Shown here: positions 50,201 to 58,914 of the stretch, piece by piece | Position numbering within the stretch: position 1 is the first letter of the stretch | How the letters are laid out: each line of letters starts with the position of its first letter | Assembly: GCA_015680685.1 (NCBI GenBank) | Contig: MNCI01033300.1 | Span: forward strand, 262,918 to 326,917 | DNA: 64,000 nucleotides | Direction of reading: 5' to 3' | Origin: Gnetum montanum | Lineage: Eukaryota > Streptophyta > Gnetopsida > Gnetales > Gnetaceae | The notes under the pieces: model-generated | Database searches by the model: none | What the model was told of the DNA's origin: nothing | The model's input: only the letters and a program-made list of their open reading frames with translations | Made by a program: the position numbers and the translations under genes

Positions 50201-53200
50201 CAGTGGCAATGCTTGGGTTGCAATCTCTCAAGGGGATAGGTGCAATACCACATACAAATGCAAATAAAATGGCTCTTAGTCACAACCTCGATGGCCCAAC
50301 AACATGCAATATAGTTGTGACCTCCTTTGGTAAGGTTGAATCATTGTAGCTTATGAAAATGAGAAATGAATAAATAATTTTATGGATTTTAATGTTTTAT
50401 AATGTTTTTGGTATTTTAATGTTGAAGGCATCAATGGTGCAAAAATGGGAAAGAACCATAAGCTTTATTCACTGTGCAAGTATTGGACTTAGCATCAACT
50501 AAACGGTTCTGAGCTATGTAAGCAAGGTAGCACTTTGACAGAGTTTAGCTGCACTTGTGAAAGCAATGACTCAAAACATACACACAAAATATGGAAGGAA
50601 TCACTTACCCAAGGGAGGAAGAGCTCTTCACATGAAACTAGATGCCAAAAGCCAAAGAAAAATGTTTGGAATCAAGTTTCTCCCTCATATGGAGCTTGTC
50701 CTAGGTATTTATAGTTTTCGTGACACAAAAACAAGGGTTCGCTACCACCTGAGCTTCAACAAAGGTCTATTAGCATAGCTGAGACATTCTAGAGCACACT
50801 TGAGGAGGTGGAGAAGGCAAAGCACCCAAACTAGGGCACCAAGTGGGGTACGTCAATGCCCCTGCGCTGGCACAGGGGGTGCTCTGGTGCAGGGAGGTCC
50901 ACGCACCCTTGCCACCAACACTTTGCCAAGATTTCTTGGATGAAAGCTGGGACACTTGGGAACATGCCTGGGACTTCCAAGGGTTTCCGAATGAAGCCAG
51001 AAATGACTCAGGAAGCCCAAAACATGCATCAAACCTACAAATGTGAAATGGAAGGCTAGGATGCAAACTTGGGAGGTAAAAATGTCAACCCATGTGCATG
51101 AAATCCACAAATATAGGGTACATGACACATCCCAAATCCAGGGCTTACAATTGATTTACAAAATGCTACTGGATGACTCATCACAGTTGATGATACCAAT
51201 TCTTATACTAGGGATCCTTCACCTGTGTTGGCAAATCTTTATGCCAAAAATGCTTTAAATCATTATGAGTGTTTTTGAGTCATTACAAAAAGAACTCTTA
51301 TCCAAGTTATTTATACCTGAAGATCTTAATCAGAATTAGTATGATTCAGATAGCTTTATAATTGGAAAAATGAAGAAAAATATTAAAAATCCTGGCAATA
51401 TTCTTGCAAGTTTCACATGATTACATGCTTGGTGACAGAGCAATTAATGCGGCATCTACAAACAATGTGAAAATTAAAAACAGATTCAAAAATAGGAAAA
51501 ATCATTGTTTTGAAAGAAATGTCAGTCACACTGAATCTGGGTTTATGTTGGACCAGCAAACATGAAATTGAGATGTTCTCCCCCTCTAAAGGGAGATTAT
51601 TACCGATGTATACTAGATAGTGATGAAATGGTTAAGTTTCCTTTCGCTAAAGCACGTGGCTTTCTTTTCAGAGTGGATTGTCTACCCGAAATTAAGTCTA
51701 CAAGGAGACCATTTGGATCTCTTGGATATAGTTTTGTTTCAGCAATTTCATTTTGCATAATTTCTTTATTTCTTGTAAACTGTTGGGATTGAACCGTCTT
51801 ATCAATGTACACAAATTATTAAGATTGAACCTGTGAACTGCAGAATGCAGAATTTGTTTATTGGTGTGGTGGATTTCAGCCATGTTTATTCAAGTTTTTG
51901 CCAAACTGTGCAATGATTTTGGCATTATAAAATGTTAAACTATGGGTTGTCAAAACTTTGTTTTAAATATGGGCGATTGTAGGGCAAGTACAAAGCTACG
52001 AGCATCATCTTCAAATGCAGTTTCACAGAACCAACATTCATTAACTATTGTCTGCGCTAATTTCATAAAGTTAGTTTTTTTCTTTGTTTTTTAATCGTTT
52101 TTTTCTCAAAAATTATATGAGGCTTAGGATGAAACATACTGTTCTGTAACATCTAGTTTCCTTTATTTGACAAGACATTGAATGAAAATATGAGACCTAC
52201 CATTCAGTAACATCTAGTTTGCAGATTTATTTAACAGTGCATGTAATGTATGATATGCCTTTGGAGCATTATATGACTGCTACGGTTCCTGTAACCAATT
52301 CTCACTATCGTGTGATTTTATTTAGTGATCTTTTATTCATGCATACGCTTCTTTTAAGTGTTTATGTATATTGCTAATGCACCAGTAATATCTGGCCTTC
52401 TAACAATTCTTTTGATGGGCTGAGCTCATATATACTGCCACTCATAATGCTGCAAGCTTTCATGCTTTATGATCTGAAGATTTATTCTTTTTTTTTTGGG
52501 AATAGAAGCTTGTTTGTGAAGTTCTTCTTGACTAGACTTTTATCTTTGGCCTATATGTTGCATGAGTCTATGGACTTTATCCTGTAGAAATTGGCAAAAT
52601 GTTTTATTGTGTAGGTAACAAGGATACTATACTAGCATATTTCAAGTGATTACATTCAGAACGGTTGGGCTGATGTTCTCATGGAGTTAAAAGCATTGAT
52701 GCCAGCTAAAAATAACTACAAGCAATCGACTTGTTTTCTAAAAATCATCTGGAGGAAAAATTACATTTTTTTCATAACTAGAAAATCTAGCATTTCTCAT
52801 GTACTTGAATGCTCTTTTGTTAGAGAGAGGCATTGCTCTACTTATTGCTGTAGTTACCCAACATTATAATGGATTAATGATCCTATGTTAGATGCATAAA
52901 TTGGAAACCTTCATAGGCTTGTGCTGCTCTAACTAACAAGAACATTGATGTCATGTGGTAGGCCATGGACAACATGCAGAAACAGAACTCTGCCTTTTCT
53001 CCAACTTCTTGCTCACAAACAACATCAAGTTCAGCTTTCTCTAATGCTTGCAACGGAAATGGTAATCTTCGTGCTGTGGTACCAAAGTCACTTGGAATGT
53101 CTCGAAGGGGTGTTCGAGGCAACTTTATTCCTCCCGTACGTATGAATGGTTCATCCGGCAGTGCTACCACATCATCATGGATGCAAGGAAATGCAGATAA

Positions 53201-56200
53201 CGCCTTGGAAGAGTCTACTAAAAGATGGTAACCTACACACATTGAATCTTACTAGAATAGGTGTAAAGAGAAAGATGATGTTGCCATGAGCAAAGATTAA
53301 AAGCATGATCTGATCTTCCATTAATTATACTAGTTCTAAATGTACAAGACATCTAACTTGATACATTAGGTAATGACGTAATGTATTTCACCTTTCAAAG
53401 CTATTGAAGTTATCGTGGTACAAAGTGAACCACTTGCAAGAGATTTTATTACTTGATTTTTGTTTCTATTCAAGAATCACATTCTTCAGTATGTAGTAGG
53501 TTGGATAGACGGATAGAGCATACTCTGAATGACAGCAAGAGCGCTTTTATTAAATAAGATTGATTTATGTATTACAAAGCAAAGCATGAACAACCAGAGT
53601 TGGCCATATAGGTGCATGCTACTTGTGAAGTTGCAAGAAAAATCTGCTTAGGATTTATTGAAAACCTGAATAGGAGTCATTGACCTCTAAAAAAAGTTTG
53701 CATGAGCTGCTTGTGTACAAATTAAAGAACTGTGAGCTTTACCGACTTACTTTTGTCAATTCAGTTTGGAAATGCTTGTAGGTCCTGATGGAGAGCTGCC
53801 TGATAAGTTACGTAACCTGGAGCCACGGCTAATTGAGCATGTTAGTAATGAGATTATGGATCAAGATCCCAATGTTCGATGGGATGATATCGGTGAGTTG
53901 TATGTATATGTGCTGCAAAATATACAGCAATGATTCTATCTTCTGTTTTCATCAATAAATTTTCTTTTACGTTGAAATGTCATTTTTCACTTGCATTGGT
54001 AGCTGGTCTCGATCATGCCAAAAAGTGTGTCACAGAAATGGTAATATGGCCCCTTCTACGGCCTGATATTTTTAAGGGCTGTCGCTCACCAGGAAAAGGG
54101 CTTCTTCTATTTGGTCCTCCAGTAAGTCCAACAAGTTAGAACAGCTAGTACACTTTTATTTGAGGGAATCTATTTGCATGTTTATGTGACATCTCTTTGT
54201 TACAAGGGCACTGGGAAAACTATGATTGGCAAAGCTATTGCTGGAGAAGCTAAGGCCACTTTCTTTTATATTTCTGCTAGTTCGCTGACAAGCAAGTGGG
54301 TAAGTTAAACAAGTTCTGTTTATTTTTTAAGCTCCTTGTATTGTATTTGTTTGGTAATTGTAAACATTATTATTATGTTCTAGAAATATACGACCTCAAT
54401 TTTGTTATGAATTCAAAATTCGAAAACATCAGTTTTGGGTATAGGTGAGTTCCTTCTTGTCTGTTTGGTAAAGAAGAATGACAAAGGTGAAAGGGAATTA
54501 TTGATAAGGATAGACTGGATCATTGAAAAAATCATAAATTTTTTTCAGGAGCTTAATTCAGTTTTAGTTTTCTGTTTATATTTATTCCACAATAAAGCTA
54601 TTAAATACAGTGGATCCTTTTTATGAAAGAAGTAGCTGTGGCATGGAAGCTACGTAGTGTATGTCAGTGATATGAAGGATTTCCAAGGATAAGTTGTTCG
54701 GGAATTTCATTTCTGTTCATTTTCTACCTGCATTCATTGCTTTCTTGTTGCTTCTAAATCCCAAATAAACTAAAAACGTGTTCAGTGGCCTAGATCTGTT
54801 TTAAAGAATACGTTACAAGAAAGAATATAAAGCTTATAAATACTAAAAATTAACTCTTCCATACAACGAATCATTAGCATTTGCTTACATACACCTCCTA
54901 TTACTTGCTGTACTTTTGATAATGCACTGCTGTCAGTTTCCATGTGGTTATTATCTCCAAAATTTTCCACTGTTATAGGTAATAAAGCATGCTTCCTTGC
55001 TGGTTGAGATTTCTCTGAGAGCAAGTATGATTCAATTTTGAAATTTCCAATAATGATTATAATGATACCATAATTCTTGGAGTTTCAAGTCCACAGAATT
55101 TCAAAAACACCTGAGCAACACATGGCTGTTAATCCAACAGTCATTATGATTGTAATGTTATCATTATTATTCCTTGTCTGTCAAATTCTTGTGCTATCTA
55201 TGATTCCTCAGGTTGGGAAAAGAATAATCTGCAGTGATGGAATCTTATTGGTGATAGGCAACTCATTGTCTAGTTTTGCTGAAATAAGTTTATTGTCCAT
55301 AAAGTATCGAATAGAAGAAAATAACTTTATAGATTGATGTCTTTCTCTAGAATGAATGGAGGAACTGTGAAAATTCTAATATAGGCAAAATAAAGATACG
55401 ATGATTCTCACTTATTTATGAGGTTTTACAGACAATGAAGAATCAATAAGACCATTCTTCATGGTTAATGTCTAAGATAAACTAACTTGGTGAAGTTGTT
55501 GAGGAAGAGTTGTGATGATTCAAAAGACAGCCCGGTGGAGACATGTGAAGAATAAGTATATAGACAACTAGGAAGAAGAAAAAGAAGAAGCTTAGAATAC
55601 AATTTATCTCAAGAGCAATACCATAGTAACACTTGAGTGACCAATGGGTAGGAAGAAATTTTGCATGATTCTGATCGTTAAGATCATGTTTTATTGATTC
55701 AATATTATACTTTGATTTCCTGTTACAAGGTCCTGTGAAAATCAACACTTGCCTTAATTGAATTTCTTTGGTGATGCCTCCAGCCATGTGTACAACTGGA
55801 GACTTGATGTGTCAATATGTCACATGGTTGGCCTTTCTTGTTTTCCAGTTTTAGATTCCTCCAAACTCAGGTATCAGTTTTTTTTTATAATGAATTTGAT
55901 GTCCAAGATATATTGAGGACAAGAGATGCGTTTTATTTTTGTTTTTTATTTTGAGAAAAAGTTGGGATATTTTATTAAAAAAGCTGAAGATACAAGGGTA
56001 CAAAACGGGCAGTTTCTCAAGAACAAAATGGAGAAGCCTATAGAAAGTCAATGACAAGACTGTACAAAATGGATCGCTGAGCTGTGTCTATACAAAAACA
56101 TGTCTCTCCTGGTAAGTGTTAATGACATAACAGCCTGACACAACTAAGAAAACAATTTACCCTCCTTTCCAAATGAAGGGATCGGAATCAAGGAGTTATC

Positions 56201-58615
56201 ACCCCTCCGATTGCAGGATATGAGCCAAAAACGAACATTATCAAGTGCAAGGTATGTGTTACATTGTGTACATAGATAGATGCACCTACCATGCGTGTGA
56301 AAAGTGAAATCCCTGGCTTCATCTGTGAGCAGAACCTCATAGATCACGTTGAGCCTTTGGAACTCCATATCTCTTCCCGGAGTTTTGTCTGGGTGCAATG
56401 TTCTTTAGATTTTACTACAATTGCATGTGATTTCCCTTAGTGTAGCCTTCTTGGTTGGGCCTATGCTCTTAAATGGTTAGTGGCTAGACTTAAAGGATTC
56501 TGCATTTGGCTGCTTTCTGCATTCGCTCCTGCAATTTGGCCCTTGTTTCCTCAACTTTTGTTCCTCCTGTTGTGCTAGTTCCTCTGGAGAAAGATTCTTC
56601 TGTTTTTCTTTTTGTTTTTTATTTGACCAGGTAAAAAGATTGTTCTATTGTTGAAAATTAACATTGAGGACACTCAATAATTTCTTTAGACATTTGACCA
56701 AGGAATGTATCTTGTTTTTATTTAACACGACTACCCAGGATAAAAGTTTTCTTGCATTTTTGTGGGCTCTTTATTGCTCTTCATTATGCTGATGCAGATA
56801 GGGGAAGGGGAGAAACTTGTGAGGGCTCTTTTTGGAGTTGCAAGTTGTAGACAGCCAGCAGTTATTTTTGTAGATGAAATTGATTCATTGCTATCCCAGG
56901 TATATACATATGCACTCTAGTGCAGTGACGTTTTAGAAAATTTCTTCTGTACAAATTCTTCCTAAAATATACATAAAATTAGTGCTAAATGTCATATACA
57001 CTCTGACAACAGCGTAAGTCAGATGGCGAGCATGAATCTAGCCGGAGACTTAAGACACAATTTCTGATTGAAATGGAGGGTTTTGACAGTGGAAATGAGC
57101 AGTTGCTATTAATAGGTAATATATTTGTGTTCATTTATGAATCATTAGAATATGAACAGTGAAAGCATTTTAAAAAGAAAACCATTTACAGGATGAACTA
57201 TTCAATATCAAAGATAAATTTTTTTGAGAAAATTTCGAGAATATCAAAGATAAAATTAGTTTCAAGATATATTCTAATTTAAATGTAACACAGGTTAACA
57301 TTTTAGTTATTTCAACTAATTGGTTCCTATATTTCACTTTTGTTTACTTTTGGTGGTCAGAGGTTATGCAGGTTAGTACTAATCTTACTGAACGTAAAAG
57401 GTCATTAACTTTGAATCTTATCGCCTATTCACGATCTTATTGTCTCTATAGTGGTTTTTTAATCACGAACTCTTTCCCAGTGTGCCTATAATGAACAAAA
57501 TCTATATCTTTAGAATACATACCAGTTATGCAATTTTAATATGGTTCCACAGTCTCTTTCCTACATGTTATGCAATTTTTTTACCAGATATCCTCAATAC
57601 CTGCTTTGCTGGGTGTTGGTGTAGGGTTTTGAGGGTTGCACCTCTGGGAGTAAGCATAACAACATTAGCCACTGAGCTGTTAGCCAGCTTACGCTTTCCT
57701 ACATGTTTTGCAATTATCATTTTCTTAGCTTTGAAAATTTTTATAATCATATTCGTTTCATAGATGCTTTTTCTATTTAGTATTACTCATATTTCTAATC
57801 ATGATCTCTTAGTTATTTTGGAAATATTGGTTTTCTATTACAAGATGGTTTGATACAAAATAGAAAAATGTTCACCTTGCCTGTGGTGTACATCCACTAC
57901 AGGAGCAACAAATCGGCCACAGGAACTTGATGAAGCTGCTCGCAGGCGTCTAACAAAGCGACTGTATATACCACTACCATCCGGTGGTACAGTATGCGAA
58001 TTAATATCACATTGTTTATTTACATGTGTATATGAATGGGACTGCCAGTTCAACGCCTTTAACACTTAACATCTTTAACAATAACAGAAGCTAGAGCATG
58101 GATAATTAGAAATCTGCTGCAGAAGGATGGCTTATTTGCGCTTTCAGATGAAGAGATAACTACGATATGCAAAATAACAGAAGGTAAACAAATGTTTGCT
58201 TTCTTGATGTCGCCTGTTCAAATTTTTTTTTCATGCCAAATAAGCTGGAAACTTGTGCCAACTCAGGGTATTCCGGATCAGATATGAAAAACCTTGTAAA
58301 GGATGCTTCCATGGGGCCACTTAGAGAAGCATTAAGGAAAGGCATTGACATTACAATGCTTAAAAAGGAGGACATGAGACCAGTTATGATTCAGGTTTGC
58401 ATGTTTAATTTTGATTTGTGAATATCAACAGGACATGATATTCTCACAACAGCAGTTTTACCATGAATATGTTTTCTGTCTCAATTACCCGTTTTTTTTT
58501 TAAACAGGATTTTCAGAACTCTTTGCAAGAAGTAAGGCCTTCTGTCTCTCAAAATGAGCTTGGGACATATGAAGAATGGAATCGGCAGTTTGGAAGTCTG
58601 TCACTATCAGTGTGA
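31935..58615 (+). CDS. FIGL1: FIGL1, fidgetin-like 1 AAA ATPase (13 exons, whole gene)
   Basis: Coding exons: 31935-32293, 33621-33741, 33942-34409, 52962-53227, 53765-53892, 54003-54121, 54207-54299, 56798-56899, 57013-57115, 57903-57986, 58088-58183, 58267-58394, 58508-58615. All introns are GT-AG, phases agree, and the joined frame is open for about 724 residues, slightly longer than typical plant FIGL1. Features in order: poly-Glu run (about 33-39), FxxA motif (FVTA, about 309-312) in the RAD51-binding region, an AAA domain from about 440 with Walker A GPPGTGKT (485-492, split by an intron), Walker B VIFVDEID (540-547), sensor-1 region ATNRP (588-592), arginine-finger run RRR (600-602), and a Vps4-type C terminus. 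FIGL1 is known to act in the nucleus with FLIP to limit RAD51/DMC1 strand invasion and class II crossovers. Intron 3 is about 18.55 kb and full of retrotransposons. Confidence 0.93.
32580..32757 (+). repeat. 91-bp tandem duplication in FIGL1 intron 1
   Basis: Two units (32580-32670 and 32671-32757) share CTTTGAGTTTTGAAAA, ATTAAGAAAATT and TTTTAGTGATATTTTTAAC. They are diverged at several positions, so the duplication is not recent. Confidence 0.8.
33621..33741 (+). CDS. FIGL1: FIGL1 exon 2
   Basis: The acceptor TAATCCAG and donor GTACGT bound 121 bases. The exon completes the split Arg codon and encodes 40 residues, including the conserved [12 protein letters not shown] segment of plant FIGL1. 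It ends in phase 0. Confidence 0.88.
33942..34409 (+). CDS. FIGL1: FIGL1 exon 3
   Basis: Encodes 156 residues, mostly Ser/Thr/Lys-rich and probably disordered, with a basic KRRRR run that could be a nuclear localisation signal. It ends in GFVTAKLKL, the FxxA-containing motif of the RAD51-binding region. Donor GTAAGC, phase 0. The next exon is 18.55 kb away. Confidence 0.9.
34930..36578. repeat. Repeat E, left half (split by element D)
   Basis: Blocks near 34945-34990, 36360-36450 and 36480-36578 align with 58925-58985, 59440-59540 and 59560-59650 downstream of the gene. The clearest shared string is TTTCCCCCACTCCA (36374 and 59459). The shared blocks look roughly 75-80% identical by eye; the middle is poorly alignable. 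No coding region is seen. The family is unidentified. Confidence 0.6.
36073..36259. repeat. 93-bp tandem duplication inside repeat E
   Basis: Two units, 36073-36165 and 36166-36259, share AATAATTTC, AATCCATT, GCTAATATTTTTT, CAGCAAC-type and ACTCTTTTAACTTGA segments. They differ at about a dozen positions. Confidence 0.8.
36579..37854 (-). repeat. Element D 3' LTR
   Basis: Aligns along its length with 49909-51183. It starts with TAATAGGAG (TG mutated to TA) and ends with CTTATCA. A minus-strand TATA box (TATAAATA) lies at about 37377-37384. Confidence 0.85.
38030..41000 (-). pseudogene. Third-ORF-like degenerate region of element D
   Basis: Minus-strand fragments include a Pro/Thr-rich stretch near 38989-38900 and a long Glu/Lys/Leu-rich coiled-coil-like frame at 38579-38229 ([20 protein letters not shown] and following). 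In composition and position this matches the coiled-coil half of the third ORF of element B. The N-terminal domain seen in B is not clearly recognisable; a Lys-rich piece lies at 40909-40643. Many stops are present. Confidence 0.5.
41577..42655 (-). pseudogene. gag C terminus and protease remnant of element D
   Basis: The core [15 protein letters not shown] is encoded at about 42120-42170, with the catalytic Asp-Ser-Gly intact. Downstream are the flap region ([11 protein letters not shown] near 41990-41960), the MGRA...LS segment near 41920, and a tail ending near 41577. The GATCAATCGTGGGAGAG stretch at about 41630-41650 resembles the motif that ends pol in B and C, placing the missing RT-integrase before it. 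A roughly 50-bp tandem duplication (GTGATTCTCACA units) lies at 42437-42530. Confidence 0.6.
42656..42929 (+). repeat. Copia 5' LTR
   Basis: TG...CA termini, with a TATA-like TATAAAAAG at about 42855. Aligned with the 3' LTR it shows about 20 substitutions and a one-base length difference. Confidence 0.92.
42930..42941 (+). promoter_or_regulatory. Copia primer binding site, initiator tRNA-Met type
   Basis: TGGTATTAGAGC directly follows the LTR. It matches the usual copia primer site TGGTATCAGAGC except for one C-to-T change. Confidence 0.85.
43024..47501 (+). pseudogene. Copia gag-pol polyprotein (decayed)
   Basis: Gag begins near 43200 ([16 protein letters not shown]). It ends in a canonical CX2CX4HX4C zinc knuckle at about 43900-43960 ([14 protein letters not shown]). 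The protease core near 44230 reads [10 protein letters not shown], with Cys in place of the usual Ser or Thr after the catalytic Asp. The integrase zinc region is at about 44655-44770 ([19 protein letters not shown]), and the core runs to about 45220 with [12 protein letters not shown] and [15 protein letters not shown] starts near 46030 and has YVDD at about 46588-46600. RNase H lies at about 47060-47420 ([16 protein letters not shown]). Stops and frameshifts occur in gag, integrase and RT. Confidence 0.88.
44874..44972. repeat. 46-bp direct duplication around an N
   Basis: Bases 44874-44919 recur exactly at 44927-44972, with the N at 44920 and a 6-base join between. Overlapping contig ends joined without collapsing the overlap would give exactly this. 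The duplication lies in the copia integrase and disrupts its frame. Confidence 0.85.
47537..47547 (+). promoter_or_regulatory. Copia polypurine tract
   Basis: TTGAGGGGGAG lies immediately before the 3' LTR, as is typical for plant copia elements. Confidence 0.85.
47548..47822 (+). repeat. Copia 3' LTR
   Basis: Pair of 42656-42929, followed by the target duplication GCAAT at 47823-47827. Confidence 0.92.
47823..49725 (-). pseudogene. gag: gag of element D (part upstream of the copia insertion)
   Basis: Minus-strand frames from about 49720 (MHQKDKW or the later [13 protein letters not shown] at 49581) lead into the capsid core near 49150-48700, with [43 protein letters not shown] and an EGLRQETRA segment similar to A-C. 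The uninterrupted 202-residue stretch at 48514-47906 holds a coiled-coil-like part, a knuckle-like [13 protein letters not shown] (second Cys absent) and a Pro/Gln/Tyr-rich tail. The copia insertion at 47823 cuts the frame, which resumes at 42655. Confidence 0.7.
49891..49907 (-). promoter_or_regulatory. Primer binding site of element D
   Basis: The minus strand reads TGGCACCGTTGCCAAAG one base after the LTR. It matches the tRNA-Asp complement used by elements A and C. Confidence 0.8.
49909..51183 (-). repeat. Element D 5' LTR
   Basis: 1275 bp, starting TGATAGG and ending CTCATCA. A minus-strand TATA box lies at 50706-50713. The U3 side, around 50790-50930, is GC-richer than its surroundings and contains GCACCAAGTGGGGTACG and CCTGCGCTGGCACAGGGGG type stretches. 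Confidence 0.88.
51184..51430. repeat. Repeat E, right half
   Basis: GTTGATGATACCAATTC, GGGATCC, GTTGGCAAATC and AACTCTTATCCAAGT match 59645-59765 in the downstream copy in the same order. Together with 36480-36578 it reconstitutes the site into which element D inserted. Confidence 0.65.
52962..53227 (+). CDS. FIGL1: FIGL1 exon 4
   Basis: The acceptor GTGGTAG at 52955-52961 opens AMDNMQKQ, which continues the conserved RAD51-binding-region context from exon 3. A Ser/Thr-rich linker and the conserved block [14 protein letters not shown] follow. It ends in phase 2 at donor GTAACC. Confidence 0.88.
53765..53892 (+). CDS. FIGL1: FIGL1 exon 5
   Basis: Encodes the region leading into the AAA domain: [20 protein letters not shown] and DPNVRWDDI, almost unchanged across plant FIGL1 proteins. 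Donor GTGAGT, phase 1. Confidence 0.92.
54003..54121 (+). CDS. FIGL1: FIGL1 exon 6
   Basis: Begins [20 protein letters not shown] and ends with GPP, the first half of Walker A. Donor GTAAGT, phase 0. The intron to exon 7 is only 85 bases. Confidence 0.94.
54207..54299 (+). CDS. FIGL1: FIGL1 exon 7
   Basis: Starts with GTGKT, completing Walker A, and continues [20 protein letters not shown]. It ends at LTSKW, phase 0, with donor GTAAGT. Confidence 0.94.
54300..56797 (+). other. FIGL1 intron 7 (about 2.5 kb)
   Basis: Mostly AT-rich with no exon of FIGL1. It contains an antisense J-domain-like fragment at about 56270-56400. No LTR or LINE was recognised. Confidence 0.8.
56144..56398 (-). pseudogene. 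DnaJ J-domain-like gene fragment (antisense in FIGL1 intron 7)
   Basis: The minus-strand frame reads [21 protein letters not shown], then VLLTDEAR. This fits helix II-III of a J-domain, with the diagnostic His-Pro-Asp motif, the Phe-Gln-X-Leu-Asn and Tyr-Glu-Val-Leu positions and a following Ala-Arg. Only about 35 residues fit. An in-frame stop lies three codons upstream, and the rest has no resemblance to a DnaJ protein. It is probably a captured or retroposed fragment. A chance match is possible but unlikely given the motif order. Confidence 0.5.
56798..56899 (+). CDS. FIGL1: FIGL1 exon 8
   Basis: [15 protein letters not shown], then Walker [14 protein letters not shown]. Phase 0 at both ends; donor GTATAT. 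Confidence 0.94.
57013..57115 (+). CDS. FIGL1: FIGL1 exon 9
   Basis: [20 protein letters not shown] carries the conserved pore-loop-2/arginine segment, followed by [14 protein letters not shown]. It ends in phase 1 at donor GTAATA. Confidence 0.94.
57903..57986 (+). CDS. FIGL1: FIGL1 exon 10
   Basis: [20 protein letters not shown] holds the sensor-1 region and arginine fingers. The donor was placed at 57987 (GTACAG) rather than 57983 (GTGGTA): both keep the frame, but the first gives PLPSGEARAW, the same length as PLPSSEARAW in other plants. Confidence 0.9.
58088..58183 (+). CDS. FIGL1: FIGL1 exon 11
   Basis: [20 protein letters not shown] starts the helical small AAA subdomain. Phase 1 at both ends; donor GTAAAC. 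Confidence 0.93.
58267..58394 (+). CDS. FIGL1: FIGL1 exon 12
   Basis: [20 protein letters not shown] is the sensor-2 region of meiotic-clade AAA proteins. It is followed by [20 protein letters not shown]. Ends in phase 0. Confidence 0.94.
58508..58615 (+). CDS. FIGL1: FIGL1 exon 13 (last)
   Basis: [19 protein letters not shown] and [15 protein letters not shown] with stop TGA at 58613. The Vps4-type C-terminal segment is complete. Confidence 0.94.
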   Translation, partial: DFQNSLQEVRPSVSQNELGTYEEWNRQFGSLSLSV

Positions 58616-58914
58616 TAATCAGCTCGTAAAAAATGCTGTATAATCTGTGATTTTTTTGAATGCTTCCCGATATCAAGCAGTCTTTGGTTTATAATTGACC
58701 AATTGTAAATGTATATCATATTGCCAGAATGCTATTGCATCATGGCTGCATCATTAAATGCAGTACTTAAATTTTTGAAGGCTGGCACATGTCTTTTCTT
58801 ACCTTGTTTCTAAACCAATTATAAATAATGTCACCTTTGTTAAATTCTCACGTTTATTCTTTTATGGGTATTTTGCTCTCCTGCGGCTATGCCATTTATC
58901 AAACCAAATGTCAG
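58616..58914 (+). other. FIGL1 3' UTR and immediate downstream
   Basis: AT-rich, with the weak poly(A)-type hexamer ATAAAT near 58822. No other feature is seen before repeat E begins near 58915. Confidence 0.45.

Larger units (their letters stand above)
36579..51183 (-). mobile_element. Element D: Athila-like Ty3/gypsy element without RT or integrase
   Basis: Two LTRs of about 1.27 kb (36579-37854 and 49909-51183) bound a minus-strand element carrying a tRNA-Asp-type primer site, gag, a protease core with intact DSG, and a long degenerate third-ORF-like region. No RT, RNase H or integrase is found. Without the nested copia element (42656-47822) its length is about 9.4 kb. The expected 5-bp target duplication is decayed (CAATC left, CAGTT right). 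The downstream copy of repeat E at 59640-59655 shows the unoccupied site and confirms the boundaries. It lies antisense in FIGL1 intron 3. Confidence 0.8.
34410..52961 (+). other. FIGL1 intron 3, about 18.55 kb, filled with nested retroelements
   Basis: The intron runs from donor GTAAGC to acceptor GTGGTAG. Inside are repeat E left half (34930-36578), element D (36579-51183, antisense), a copia element within D (42656-47822) and repeat E right half (from 51184). The exons on both sides join in phase without loss of conserved residues (AKLKL then AMDNMQKQ), so no coding exon appears to be hidden in it. From about 51430 to 52961 I see no recognisable element. Confidence 0.85.

Noticed and set aside
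57116-57902. Hidden extra exon in FIGL1 intron 9
   Set aside because: Exons 9 and 10 join as LLLI-G-ATNRP without a gap relative to the family, so no exon is missing; frames in the intron show no AAA-like residues.
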